From Pteria penguin (Eukaryota; Mollusca; Bivalvia; Pterioida; Pteriidae): a DNA stretch of 64,000 nt. The notes below the pieces were generated by a model. It had not been told where the DNA came from. It worked only from the letters and a program-made list of their open reading frames with translations, and searched no databases. The stretch spans positions 65,034,542 through 65,098,541 of the forward strand of contig CM068584.1 in assembly GCA_035048485.1 (NCBI GenBank), given 5' to 3'. Numbering within the stretch: position 1 is the stretch's first letter; every line of letters begins with the position of its first letter. The position numbers and the translations under genes are program-made. This document shows positions 11,855-23,900 of the stretch, piece by piece.

Positions 11855-14800
11855 TTCCCAAAGTCTCGTTTCATTAGTTGCATTACAGTCTACAGTATGA
11901 AAATGATCAGTGGTGGTTGAACCGTTAGAGCTGTCTTTCGTAGTAGAAGTTCTGGAATATTTAATGAAGTACATTCGATATCATATTGAAAAGATATTTT
12001 ATTTATTAAATTGTAAGTCCGATAAATTTAAACGAATTCTTTGTCGCTTAACTCTAACTTCATCATAAATTAGTTTTATTGTCAACAATAATACAAGTTT
12101 TAACCACACCAAAGTTTCCTTGAAGGATTCCTTCTCTCTATATTAACATGAACTCTTGCCTATTTTATGATTTCATTTTTGAATTAAGGTTCTTAAATAA
12201 ATACAGAACATATATACTATTAAAATTAGTGCACCAAAAACTTAAATGTTGTTCCTGTTCTCACTGTTAATATTCGAGTGTTTTATACACTAATTCTGTG
12301 AGTTCACAACCTTTTATTATATTTTTCATTTTATTTAATTTTTTATTTTCACTCTGTCATTCGAAATGCTTATAGCGCTGACTTTCTGGGTTATATTTAT
12401 ATATTTATGATCTCAATTCTTCCTGGTTCTGCATAGTACTTACATAATCCAGTGTCGATTGGTTTGTTTGTTTTGTGTTTTGTGGGTTTTTTTTTTTTTT
12501 ATTTATTTACTTTTATTATTATTCATATTAAATGATTGATTGTTTGATTGATTTCCGGCATTTCATAATCATTTTACATACAACTCTGTAACGCACCCTC
12601 CCGAAGCAATTACAAATCTCTTCCTACCATGACATGGTCTTACCTGTCTTACCTGAAAAACAGAGTGCCGCCGGCTGGAGTCAAAACACGGACCTACCGG
12701 TCACCAGCCGAGAATCTTATCCAATGAGCCAAATCGGTTTAGATGATAGTAAAAACAATGACTTCCACTATGAATTTCTACTTTAATTTTTGCCTTTGTT
12801 GAATCCTGTCATGTGACTGAAATCTAGTGTTTAAACCCTTCCATCCTCAATTAAATCACAGTATGATACATGCTACTCACATAGCTCTAGTAATCCGCGC
12901 TGATCTTATTTCTTCCTTGTAGCAGCCATCATCTAAATTGTGAGAAAGGTTTTTTTATTAACTAAAGAGGAAATATAGATTTACTTAGGTAAATAAATAT
13001 GAATTTAATGATGATATGTGACAAAAATTTGTGAATTTATGAATTTAATAATATAATTTCCACAGGTCATTTCAACTTACATTTATAAACTTCATAAGAC
13101 GGAAATTCCTCTTTTGGACACTTCCCACTCATAGCGCAATTGGTATACTGAATGTGAAAGCTGTTATTAATGTTCAATTCTGGGCACCCGTCTAAAACAA
13201 AGGAGGAATAATATCGGCAATGTTAAAACGCCATACCATGTACCAGTTGAAGATGAAAAACGTTTTAGCTTGAGTAAAGTACTTTTGTACCATGGACACT
13301 GAAGACTTTTAAATGTGTGTGCACATTTACCAAGAGTAACCTTTACTTTATTACTAGTACTATACTGATATCGACAAAAGTTGGAAAAGCGGAGATAAGA
13401 TTGACTGCTAACATAAGCCTCTCTTCCGATAGATCTTCCGTTCATGTGAAGCCGGGGATTAGGATTTTGGTTATCATTCATTGATAATGTAGATGACAGG
13501 CAATATTTTCAAAACCTTTGCATCCCTTCCATTTTCTCTTTATAAGAGTCTGAACACCTGTCTTAAACTCAATGCAAATCATAAATGATCTCCCTTCTTG
13601 TACTATGATTATTGGAATCTTCAATAATTTAAAAGGAAAAGCACAGACACGATTTCCAGCGTGTTCAAACCCTTCTGTATGAATGCCAGATTCAAAAGTG
13701 TCAATGGAAGTCTACATTCATATAAATATAAAATTGTAGTCTTTATTTGTCATATGATATGTTACTTCTTTTGATTGTTCTGCTGTTACGGTGAGTGGGA
13801 AGGTGGGCCCGTAAACCGGTTAACCACACCATTTGTTTGGCTTTTGTCAAAATAAATGTCCGTCCTAAGTCGGTATCGTAATTGCACTACAATCAAATAT
13901 TTTTGTAATGTGTTAAATGTTCTATTATATTATTTATATTCATGTATTGTATAGCTCCATGGTGACTTCTGCCACATAACTGAGCCGGTAACTCCTCTTT
14001 TTTCTTTCTAATCAGGTCATGGTCATCACATTACCTCGATCACTGGTTCTTCATTTCCTTTTTGGCACGTTGTTTACATATTTTGAGCTTTTAATATTTC
14101 CTCATTCCTTTTTACAAGAATGACTGTCGTTAGTGATCAGATTATGCGAGGCATATTATCCTAGATCGACTGTCCATTACACTTTATGTCCGGATGAAGT
14201 TGTACATGTGCCTCCCTAACACCATTACAAAAAGAAATGATTTGTTTGATGACTCTATATAAAAGTCGATATTCCATTTGGCAATTGGTTTAATATTGGA
14301 TACTTATAATCAATTTTCCTCATTTACTTGTAAAGTCGGCAATGTCTAGTGATATCGCTCTTGCCTCCTGATCGGTAGGCCGGGGTTCGAGTCCCGCTCT
14401 GGCCATGCTAGTGTCCTTTCTTTAGGATGAGAAGTAAAAACCGAGACCCGTCTCGTGGTATGCATGGCACATTAATAATCCCTCTCTGCTTCGGGTGGAT
14501 CCGTTGCAAAGGTCAAAATGTGTATGCCCCGCATCAGGCAGATACCGTCATCATATACGTGAAACATTCGTGGTGTGACGATAAACCAAAAAAAAAAAAA
14601 AAAAAATCGAACAATCTATTTATTTGTAATCCATGGTGACATATCATTTTTAAGCATCCTTTACTTCTGTGGTTCGGTAAAAAATTGTTTTATTCATCCT
14701 AACACTCTCTCTTCAAGTAATATTTCTGTACTAGTCTAAACGTTTTCTGAATTTAACAATCTCTATGTCTAGAGTATTTATATGTATATGTACCTGGGCG

Positions 14801-15553
14801 TTGACGATGGCTATTAAGCGTATGAACACGCATGAACTTTACTCTAAACTTGATAAAGGTAAGGAAACAATGGTATTCTATGACATAATTAACTAGCGGG
14901 ATGTAGATCTATCAATCTGAGATTCAGGGCAAATAATACCCTTACTCCTCCAGGGCACCTGGTCTCACTTCTGAATTTCAGCGATCCGTGAATGTCCATT
15001 GAGGGGCATTGTTGACATAGTCATGTGACAGGTGTTACTTTCGTATTTTACATTGGGCACTGAATGAAGTAATGTGGCAATTAATTAATATCTGACTTTG
15101 CTGATGAGTGATTATGTCATGAATTTTAATTTATCGCAGTTTTGTCCTGCAGAAGTATGATGATAATTGAGGGTCAATTATCAAGTTATGAGGCATACGC
15201 GAGTTTATCTTATTAGAATCACCACTGTTGGGATCACTAACGTATAGAATTCGTCAACTCTAAAGATAAACACCCATATGCTATTGATCTGGAGGTCTTT
15301 AATGTAATAAAATCTTACCATGAAAGTTAATTAACACTGGAATCATACAGAATTCAACAAGAGTATCCCATGTAGATTTCATACAATGATAAACTAATCC
15401 ATTGCTTACATTACACGACTTTTCTGATGCTTTCTGTTTCCATAGGTTTTCTCCTAATGGACAAGATGAAATATTACTCATTCTAACTATGTTTTCTGCA
15501 CACACTTGTAGAATGATATAAAATACTACAGCCACCTGTATATACAAACGCAT
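11855..15553 (-). CDS. Gene A: secreted/membrane Cys-rich protein (partial model)
   Basis: Unnamed member of the local cysteine-rich family. Exon 1 (15553-15319) starts at an ATG and encodes a clear signal peptide (MRLYIQVAVVFYIILQVCA), then a module with CPLGENLW, a central Cys, YHC and EFC. Its 235 coding bases equal gene B exon 1. Exon 2 (13191-13081) encodes GCPELN, then two Cys and SYEVYK. Exon 3 (12932-12881) encodes YDGCYKEE and ends at a GTGAGT donor. The intron phases are 1, 1 and 2, as in B and C. A probable exon 4 (11951 to 11855 or 11848) is Ser/Thr-rich with two N-glycosylation sequons (NAT, NET), like an extracellular stalk. I found no membrane exon or stop, so the 3' end is unresolved. 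NIS and NVS sequons in exon 1 fit an extracellular protein. Introns carry a SINE and another dispersed repeat. The exons are open and spliceable. The stalk exon is less certain (about 0.45). Confidence 0.75.
12536..12740 (-). mobile_element. tRNA-derived SINE, diverged subfamily
   Basis: The minus strand begins AAACCGATTTGGCTCATTGG (box A-like) followed by a box B-like GTTTTGACTCC. The element ends at the plus-strand GATTGATTGTTTGATTG tail. It differs from the main SINE in the body. It lies downstream of gene A exon 3. Confidence 0.65.
13768..14018 (+). repeat. Dispersed repeat P, copy 1 (in gene A intron 1)
   Basis: Shares about 190 bases with 21487-21672 in inverse orientation, including CCACACCATTTGTTTGGC, CCGTCCTAAGTCGGTATCG and GTATAGCTCCATGGTGAC. 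A shorter relative is at 27538-27650. It looks like a transposon 3' region; no ORF. Confidence 0.75.
14335..14606 (+). mobile_element. tRNA-derived SINE with poly(A) tail
   Basis: The head has TGTCTAGTGATATCGC (box A region) and GGGGTTCGAGTCCCG (box B). The body shares GGTATGCATGGCACATTAA and CTGCTTCGGGTGGATCCG with the other copies, and it ends in about 19 A. It is located in gene A intron 1, in the opposite orientation to the gene. Confidence 0.85.
14940..15060 (+). repeat. Dispersed repeat, relative of the 3445-3690 block
   Basis: Shares CTTACTCCTCCAGGGCACC, GATCCGTGAATGTCC and CATAGTCATGTGA with 3540-3650. It lies in gene A intron 1. Confidence 0.6.
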
Positions 15554-16566
15554 CTTGCACGTTTTTTTCCTTTTTTAAAGATGCGTGTTTTTGATAACAA
15601 AATATGGATATCTGCACTGTCAAATCACACATACATAAATAACACAAACACACCGTACGGAATATCGCCATATGATGTTATCGAATATTGATTTCCTATT
15701 AAACTAAATATGTAATATCATTGGAACGCATTGATTGTTGTTGATGGCACTTTGTTAAGTTTGATTTTACGGAAGGAAACCACGTTTTTGTATACAACAT
15801 TCATTCAAAAATAGATATAATTATACCAAACATTTGCGATGAACAAAAATCTTACGTTCATTTTAATGATTACAGCATTTAATAGGAATAATTAAAACAT
15901 GCACATATTACATTAGTAGATGTATGACATAGAAATGTGTCCACATCCTTATTCAGACGAGGGTATCTTTTACACTAACGTGCTCATTGCTTGTAAATAG
16001 AAAAATGGCACAGTGATTTTGCACTGTACTTCTAATCTGACAAACCACTTGGTTTTAAACTGTCGGTCCTGGATTTTCTTAACTAATTTACCACATTCCT
16101 CCTACTTACCAGTTATTTTTATGAGACCGTAGAAATTGTACGAACATCACTGATTTATTCACCGGGGGGGATTTCAATGCATAGTAAACAGTTATGAGGT
16201 CGTGCATCTAGCATAGGTTGTTATCATATACATAAAACTATCCCTAATGTGGTACAATGTTGGATTTTTCAGTTATAAATGGAGTTCCATATTCAACCAA
16301 GCACCCATCAATAGACCTTTTACCAATTTTACATGGTGTAGGGGGCAATACCGGACAAATGAAGTTTTGTTGGATAGATTTGCGTCATACTACAGGCTTT
16401 GACGCCCAAATAATTATTCCGGCAAAGTGTGGTTGTTCGCTTTTAAACCTATTACATCATATAAAATTTTGAAAAAAAAGTCTATTGTTTTGGGTTTATT
16501 CAATTTAATAAAATAAAATAAAATTCCAATCTTAATGATAATTGAAAATCGATGGGCTACATATAG
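15554..16566. other. Intergenic region upstream of gene A
   Basis: This stretch holds the 5' side of gene A. It also holds an unexplained 71-codon plus-strand frame at 16257-16472 (NGVPYSTKHPS...), which resembles nothing I recognise and whose coding status is unsupported. No promoter element could be fixed. Confidence 0.45.
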
Positions 16567-16812
16567 ATAAACAACCTCTAACAGCTGATCGACATGAAGA
16601 TCTCTACCCTTGTAAACTTTTTTCAGGTATTGTGCGTGACCCTTCATAATCTTATTTGTGACCTAGATGAGAACTTGTTACTGTAAAGATCAAACGATAT
16701 CTCATTTACAGCATCAGCCCACATTTCCTCTACAGGCAGTTCTTACTATTGGATAAGGCATTGCTCACAGAACATACAACCGCATAAACAACATCACAGG
16801 TATAAGTATCTC

Positions 16813-17166
16813 ATGCTCTTGCCAGCTATAGGAGGAATCGAATCCAACCCGGGACCTGTAGCTAAATATCCTTGCGGAACATGCAGCAAAGCCTGTAGAT
16901 GGAACCAGAAGGCAGTTGCATGTGACAGCTGTGACCAGTGGAACCACAGATCTTGCATGGGAATCTCAACATTTATGTATGACATACTTTCAAATACCTA
17001 CGTTTCATGGATATGTACCAATTGTGAGACCCCAAACCACTCAACAATCATGTATGACACAACCTTACCCGTTTCAAATTCGTTTGATAAACCGTCGAAC
17101 CTTATGAAAGGCCAAGATGGCATCACAGAGAACATTGCCTTATCGGACTCATCCTTAGAAAGTTAG
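16813..17166 (+). pseudogene. LINE ORF start: 2A-like peptide and PHD zinc finger
   Basis: The frame opens MLLPAIGGIESNPGP. The ending IESNPGP matches the 2A translational recoding motif (D-[VI]-E-x-N-P-G-P) except that Gly replaces Asp. A Cys4-His-Cys3 PHD-type finger follows directly: CGTC, CDSC, WNHRSC and CTNC. PHD fingers and 2A-like motifs are known at the N-terminus of some animal non-LTR elements. The frame closes at a stop before the endonuclease. Confidence 0.8.
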
Positions 17167-18017
17167 AGTGATTGTCATCAACTTCCAGAGTATAAGGAAC
17201 AAGGCACCAGATTTATAATCGCTAATCGACTCAACCCAATCAGATATCATCATTGGCACGGAGACATGGCTAGGACCTGACGTGAACTCATAAAAAATCA
17301 CCCCTGTGGATTACGAAGTGTTCAGAAGAGACAGCGAGAGTACTGATAGCTACCAAACGTTCCATGGTGAGCTTTACAGCCCTGATTGGAGAAAACTGTG
17401 AATTCATCAGCGTTAGAGTGAAGCTTTGACATGCAAAGTCAGCCTTGATAACGGCAGCCTACAGACCACCAAACAGAACTGATGAGGTGTATACCCAGGC
17501 GCTAGTGACAGACATCACAGCAGTCAGATCTGGCCACAAATCAGTCTACTTTCTACTATAAGGAGATTTCAACCTACCTGACATCGACTGGGAGTCTGGT
17601 ACCATCAAAAGTCGAAATGTCCCGAGACAGGAGAATGATGCATATCTCAACTTACGAGATGATTAAGTAATAGAGAAAGTAGTGACCTTCCCTACCAGAG
17701 GCAGCAATATCCTTGACCTCCTCTTCACATCACATCCATCCTTTATCGACAGATGCAAAGCCCTACAAGCGATCGGGAAAAGTGACCATGATATCGTGAT
17801 GATAGATATCTCTCTCTTCATACATCAGCAGTCATGTCTGTGGGACAAAGCAAATAGAGAGGTGGTCAGTCAGCATATAACAACAGCAGTGAACAACATC
17901 ATGGTAAAAGAATACACAACAGCCAACGTCACATATGGATTGACTTCAGAGGATCCATATCACCGGTAGTAGAGGACGCCATTCCCACCAAGATCAGTAG
18001 CATATTCAAATCCATGG

Positions 18018-19759
18018 ATGACAACAAACTCCAAACGCCTATTTCGTCAACGCCAGAAAGTCTTCAGGAAAGCACGGCACACAAAGAACCCTAAGGACCA
18101 GGCCCGATATAGACAACTCAAGACAGCAGCACAGAGGGAAATGAGGACAGCTCATGATGAGTTCATAGACCAAACAGTATACAGTATGCTGAGAGATGCA
18201 GAACAGCAGCAAGAGATTCTGGTCATACCTGAAGAGCAAACGTCAGGACTTACAAGGAGTAGCCCCAATCAGGAAGACAGATGGACTCCTCTACAGTAAT
18301 ACTTAATCTAAAGCGGAAATACTCAACCAGCAATTTCATTCAGTCTACTCCAGGGAGGATATCACATGGATGATAAACAAAGGTGCAAGTCCTCATCCAG
18401 CGATGTCTTCAATCAAAGTCAGCCAAGCAGAAGTCAACAAGTTACTCAGGAACATCGACTCCCACAAAGCAACAGGACCAGATGGAATCCAAGCCAGGGT
18501 TCTACATGAGCATGAAAACCAAATAGCTCCAACATTGCCCAGAGATCTCCAGATCTCCTTGGATCCAGGCACCATCCCAGAGGACTGGCGATCAGCTTCT
18601 ATTGTTCGATGAAAGGTGATAAGCATCAGGCCTCCAATTACAGGCCGGTCTCCCTGACCTCCATATCCTGTAAATTACTGGAACATATCATCCACAGCCA
18701 GGTAATGGGCCACTTCGACCAGCACTCTATCTTCAGCAAAAGTCAACACGGCTTCAGATCCTAGCGTTTCTTTGAAACTCAGCTAGCCATCACCATAGAC
18801 AGTTTTGCCCGTACTTTAGACCAGTGAGGCCAAGTTGATATTGGTCTGCTAGACTTCTCATTTGACAAGGTGCCACATAAGAGATTGCTACAGAAACTGC
18901 AGTACTATGGTGTGTGAGACAACACTCTGCTATTGATTAAGGACTTCCTGAACAACAGACAACAACAAGTCCTTCTAGATGGCCATGCCTCAGCTTGGGC
19001 AGGTGTCCTATCAGGAGTACCACAGAGAACAGTACTGGGCCCACGGCTCATCCTCATTCATCAATGTCCTCCCAGAAGTCAACCAGGTTGTTAACAGATA
19101 ATCGTTAACTGTACTGCCCGATCAACAACACAGAGGCCACATCAGTCTGCAGCAAGACCGTACAGCATTTGAGAAGTGGGAAGAGGAGTGGCAGATGTCC
19201 TTACATTCGGAGAAGTGCGTGGTCATATAGGTCTCATCAAAGCGGAAAACAATCAGTGCAGACTACAAACGCCACAGCCATAAGTTAGAAGTAGTGGACT
19301 CGAAGCCATTCTAAACCCAACGCTGGAGTACGCTGCCTACATCTGGAGCGCTCACGCGGACAGATCAACCAGATAGAGAAAGCCCAATGTAGAGCGACAC
19401 TATTCGCTACAATGAACTACTGGGATAGAAAAGCAGGCAGCGTCACCAACATGGTCAACTCCCTGGGATGGGAACCGGTACAGATCAGAAGAGAAAAGAT
19501 CTGCCTTCTGTTGCTATTCAAGACCCAGCACAATCTAGTGGCCATTCCAGCAGAACAATACCTAATACAGACAGACACCAGAACAAGGGGACAACATACT
19601 TTTCGCATCCCAACAGCGAATAAGGATGTATACCGGTTCTCCTTCTTCCCGCGTACCATCAGGGATTGGAAAAGACTTCCATCAGCAATGGCATCAGCAT
19701 GTTCCTTGGAGAACTACCAGACTGCAATGGGCAACACACCACCTGCCCACTTCAGGTAA
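18018..19759 (+). pseudogene. LINE reverse transcriptase and C-terminal region, disrupted
   Basis: Open pieces at 18018-18299 (thumb-proximal basic region after the endonuclease), 18370-18612 (RT start with HKATGPDGIQARVLHE and PEDWRSASIV) and 19412-19759 (C-terminal region). The stretch between 18612 and 19412 is recognisable in several frames (for example SLTSISCKLLEHI at about 18650 and DFLNNRQQQ at about 18940) but is broken by frameshifts and stops. Confidence 0.85.
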
Positions 19760-19850
19760 GGATGAGGATAAAAGATTTTAATTTTTAATGTATTATAGTG
19801 ACTTGTGAGGCTATTATCTTGACTGCCACATGACGTATAACGCTCAAAGT

Positions 19851-20933
19851 AGAGTAGTGTCGTCTCGCATGCAGACTGAACTCCTAGCACTGGATGTAAT
19901 TGCGAGCATATGAAACTCGTTTATACCTCGTATTCCTCTGTCATAGGAATCTGATTCTAACACCGTTTCAAATCTCGGAACTTTTTCATTTAATATTCTA
20001 CATTTTATCGACAGTCGCAGACAAACTGATGGGTGACATAAAATATATGTTATTTAACTGTACCGGTTTGTTTTTGTTTTTGTTTTTGTTTTGTTTTTTT
20101 TTTTTCTCACTGAAATATATGGTACCTATATATTCTAATTATCTGTATTCAAAAGGGAGGGGAATTCTACCGTGAAATAAAGCGAAGATATATTCCAGAA
20201 ATATCCCGACACCAGATCAAGCTTGGAGAGTTATAGTATATTATGTAGTATGTTTTAGGCTGGGTAGGGGTACATGAATAATGATTAAATGCGGATACCG
20301 TCTGTGGAAAAGGATATATAGATATATCATTATATAACATGTGATCTTATGATATGTAATCTAAAATTGCACTACATGTACATTACAACTCACATAAGTA
20401 AAAATAGATTGACCGTAAGAAGCAGGTACAATGCACGCCCTCTACCTTATCACTTTAAATGCAGGTGACCTTCTCCTCTATACAAAATAAAGCACACAGC
20501 AATATTGAGAAAATTTGTCAATATTGAATCACATAATTTTTGAGACCTAAGGTTAGACAGAAACAATAGTAAAAAATATGTAAACACCGATTCGTAGAAT
20601 ACACATGATCTCTAATGTAAGACAGATAACCCTTAATTGCTCCATAGAATTTTATGATTGATGCATGCCAAAGTATTTGATATCCACACAACAAATTACT
20701 TTCATTCACATTAAACTAAATAATAGGATGTTCATAAGAAGCAGGTACAATGCCTTGTTTCCACTTTTGGCTTCTACTAACTAAATGCTCATTTTGTTTT
20801 GGTTTGTTTGTTATCAAATTTACTGTATCTCTCTGTGTTCAAGGTAGAATGAATCATTTTACGTTTTGTCTGTATAAGACTTCCATGAAATATTTGTATC
20901 TAGAGTTATCAAATTCAATTATTTTTCTTTCAG
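19851..20933. other. Upstream region of gene B
   Basis: No exon is supported. A poly-T/TTTTTG run lies at about 20070-20106. The AG acceptor immediately 5' of gene B exon 1 implies a 5' UTR exon somewhere here, which I could not locate. Confidence 0.5.
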
Positions 20934-20939
20934 AACACA

Positions 20940-23900
20940 ATGTTCAAATTCGACTTAATTCTAACCGGAATCCTTTGCTTTGCGCGTTGTGTGTTTTCAA
21001 GTAATCTTAAATGTACAGTTCCTACAAAGGCATGTCCCAGTGCTGGAAAGGAGTGGATAAACAGAAGTAAAGCCTTCCATTGTACAGGGAACAAGCAATA
21101 CACATGCTTGATGTCGCCACTCCATGACTTAAGGGAAGGATGCATATTCAACTCTATAATACCAGCTGGCAGAAGTAATTATGTTGCTTTACATCACTGA
21201 ATATTATCTTATATTATCTTAATGAACAAAGTCAAGTACCACAAATAGACATATTATGGTTAGGCGGCAAAAAAAAGAACTACTCAAAAAGAGAAAACAC
21301 ACACATCAGCTCATACACACATGCTCATACCAACAGATATCTTTACACACACACCCGTATTCATTACGAAATATCTTGTGACAGTTCAATCAAAAGAAAA
21401 TACATAGCGGCGTCTTGCCGCAATTAGGGAGTTTGATATGGGTCACCATCTATCTTACATGTAACTAAATGTTCACAAACAACAAAGAAAAAAGAGGAGT
21501 TACTGGCTCAGTGATGTGGCAGAAGTCACCATGGAGCTATACAATACATGAATGTAAATAATATACTAGAACATATAACACATTACAAAAATATTTGATT
21601 GTAGTGCAATTACGATACCAACTTAGGACGGCCATTTAATTTGACAAAAGCCAAACAAATGGTGTGGTTAAAACAAACAAAACTTGGCAACTGCAGTACA
21701 TATTGTTATAACCGTAGCTGAAGTTTCTAAACCCGTTTTCTATTTCTTTCGTAGTATCCAAATCTTACAAAACCTTGAATGTTTTATTAAGTTAGAAGAA
21801 GGTTAATGATATACATGTGTATATTTATGAGGAATTATTTTATCTGCCTTATACTGTCTTTCGTTTTTCATATATTTAACATGTAAATTCAAATTTCAAG
21901 AGGATTTTGTAATAACACGTAAATAATGATTAAGTGCAAATCTCTTACACATTTCTTTAGTAGAATGTTTCATTTTATTAGTATCATTTAGGTGGCACGG
22001 CAATAACTCATTCGCATTTTGATGAACAATATGTTACTCTCAAATAAGATTAGGCATGTGCATTTGTATTATTAAAAATTCTGTATGCCGTTGTTGTAAT
22101 CAAATAGTGGTGATACTTACAATGCTATTACATTTTACTTTTTTATCGAAAATTCAGACTTCTTCAGTGCTCCCACTACTGTATATTTATTCATATATTT
22201 ATTATTTGTATTTTATTACAGCAGGATGTCCATGCACTAAACATTGTGATAAGCTGACAGATCAGCCATTGTTGGTTACGATGTATGACTACATACCCTG
22301 TCCTCCAGACCTAAACGGATGCCCTCCACGAAATCATCCTGGTTATTCAATCTTAGAAATCTACAAATGTAAGAATATCATATCACTAAACATATTTTCT
22401 ATAACGTCTGTTTTATAGTAACTTTGTCTACTCTGAAATTGCATTCAGTTGAATTAATTTTTTGATAACCTGAACAATCTTTTAGTGTGTTATCCTAGTT
22501 ATGCATCTGATTTAAGTTGTATTTACACATGCAATTTGGATTAAATAATTCAATTCTACGTTGATAATTTCTTCTGACGAAGCTTATTCAGACATATAAT
22601 GTCTTTCAAGACCAATTTATTTCAACGATTTTTTTTTGTTACAAAAAATATTACCAAAATCAACAAATACTAATATTACTGCGATTTACAAAATGAAAAA
22701 TGAATTTGACGTAAGAAAGAGAATTTTCGACATATTTAATTGATCAAATGAACGCCCATGCATGTTTAGTAGACAATTTAACCCCCCCAAAAATGAATTC
22801 GTTAATTATACAATGTGACAAAATATCAAATATCCAATACATTTGTAAAGAAATACAAAGTTCTTACTACTAGAATCTGTCATGTCAGGCAGTTATCATT
22901 CCTAATAAACGATGTCATTTTTCCTTACAACTGGAAATAAAATAACATGATGATAAAGAAAATACAAATAATATTGCAATCGACGTATTCAAAAGAAGAT
23001 TAGGAGGGAAATGAGATAATGTTGATCTCTGTCCAGCGTGATATAGTTGAGGTTTTAATTAGATGCCGCTGATTCGAATCTACAAGATTATAACTGTTTG
23101 AACCGAGGAGCGTAAGCAAATCCCAATTGACTACCAGGAATATATTAACACTTCAAAATGTTAAGTCACCTGAATAAAGATCATATGCTACAGTTGAGCA
23201 ATTTGAATCATAATGCAGTAGCATCAAATTGATATATGAGTAGAAATATGCATCAAATACACATCGTCTAGCCGAGATAAATTGGCCATTTGGTGAACAT
23301 TGCCTGTCCAGCAAATGTAACAAGTACGTATTCTTTTGTATTGATTTAAGATAAGACACTGATGTGCTTCTTCATCCGTTTATCCTTCGATTATCCCTAC
23401 ATTTTTACCAGCAAGTGATAGAAACGGTGTCAACAATGGATGATTGAAAAGTGCCTTTTCCGAGTGAAATTTAACAATACACTTTTCATATTGAATGTGG
23501 TCAATGAAAAAAAAAAAACAAAACCGTATTGCATTTTTCAAAACAGTTTCAGAGATGGTACTCATTGCTTTCAGATCCTTTGTGTCAGAGAATAAACAAA
23601 CCTGACGAAAGGTAATGTATTACATGTTTCCTATTCATTGTAAAGAATTGTTCAATTCTACATATATTTATCTTTGTGTGTTTTTTGTTGTATTTAACCC
23701 GTTCTATTCATTTGACTCTTATTTCAAATAAATTGTTGTAATCTCCAAAAAATATTAAATTCTTTTTTTTTTTTTTTTTTTGTTTCTTCTATTTTTTTTT
23801 TTACCTCTGATTATTTGGGTCTTCCGATTCCATTGGAAGACCCATTTGTTATTGTGAGGTTTTTTCTTTACATTTGTTATCATTATTTTTTTATTCTTAT

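Larger units (their letters stand above)
16567..19850 (+). mobile_element. LINE (CR1/L2/Jockey-type, 2A + PHD + endonuclease + RT), dead copy 1
   Basis: Non-LTR retrotransposon in the same family as 42042-45595. The order is: 5' region shared with copy 2 (GCTGATCGACATGAAG), a short ORF with a 2A-like motif and PHD finger, an apurinic-type endonuclease (NFQSIRN, ETWL, SDHDIV motifs), and a reverse transcriptase (HKATGPDGIQ, then SLTSISCKLLEH, GVPQ-like region). A conserved C-terminal domain follows (YWDRKAGS...FFPRTIRDW). Many stops and frameshifts interrupt it, for example a TAG ending the PHD frame at 17164-17166 and stops within the endonuclease at about 17290 and 17560. It lies between the head-to-head genes A and B. 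Confidence 0.9.

Noticed and set aside
14335..14420. tRNA gene
   Set aside because: A and B boxes are present, but the sequence continues into a conserved SINE body with a poly(A) tail and shares it with two other loci.
16257..16472. 71-codon frame near gene A
   Set aside because: No recognisable domain, no clear splice context and no paralogue in the window; kept only as a note.
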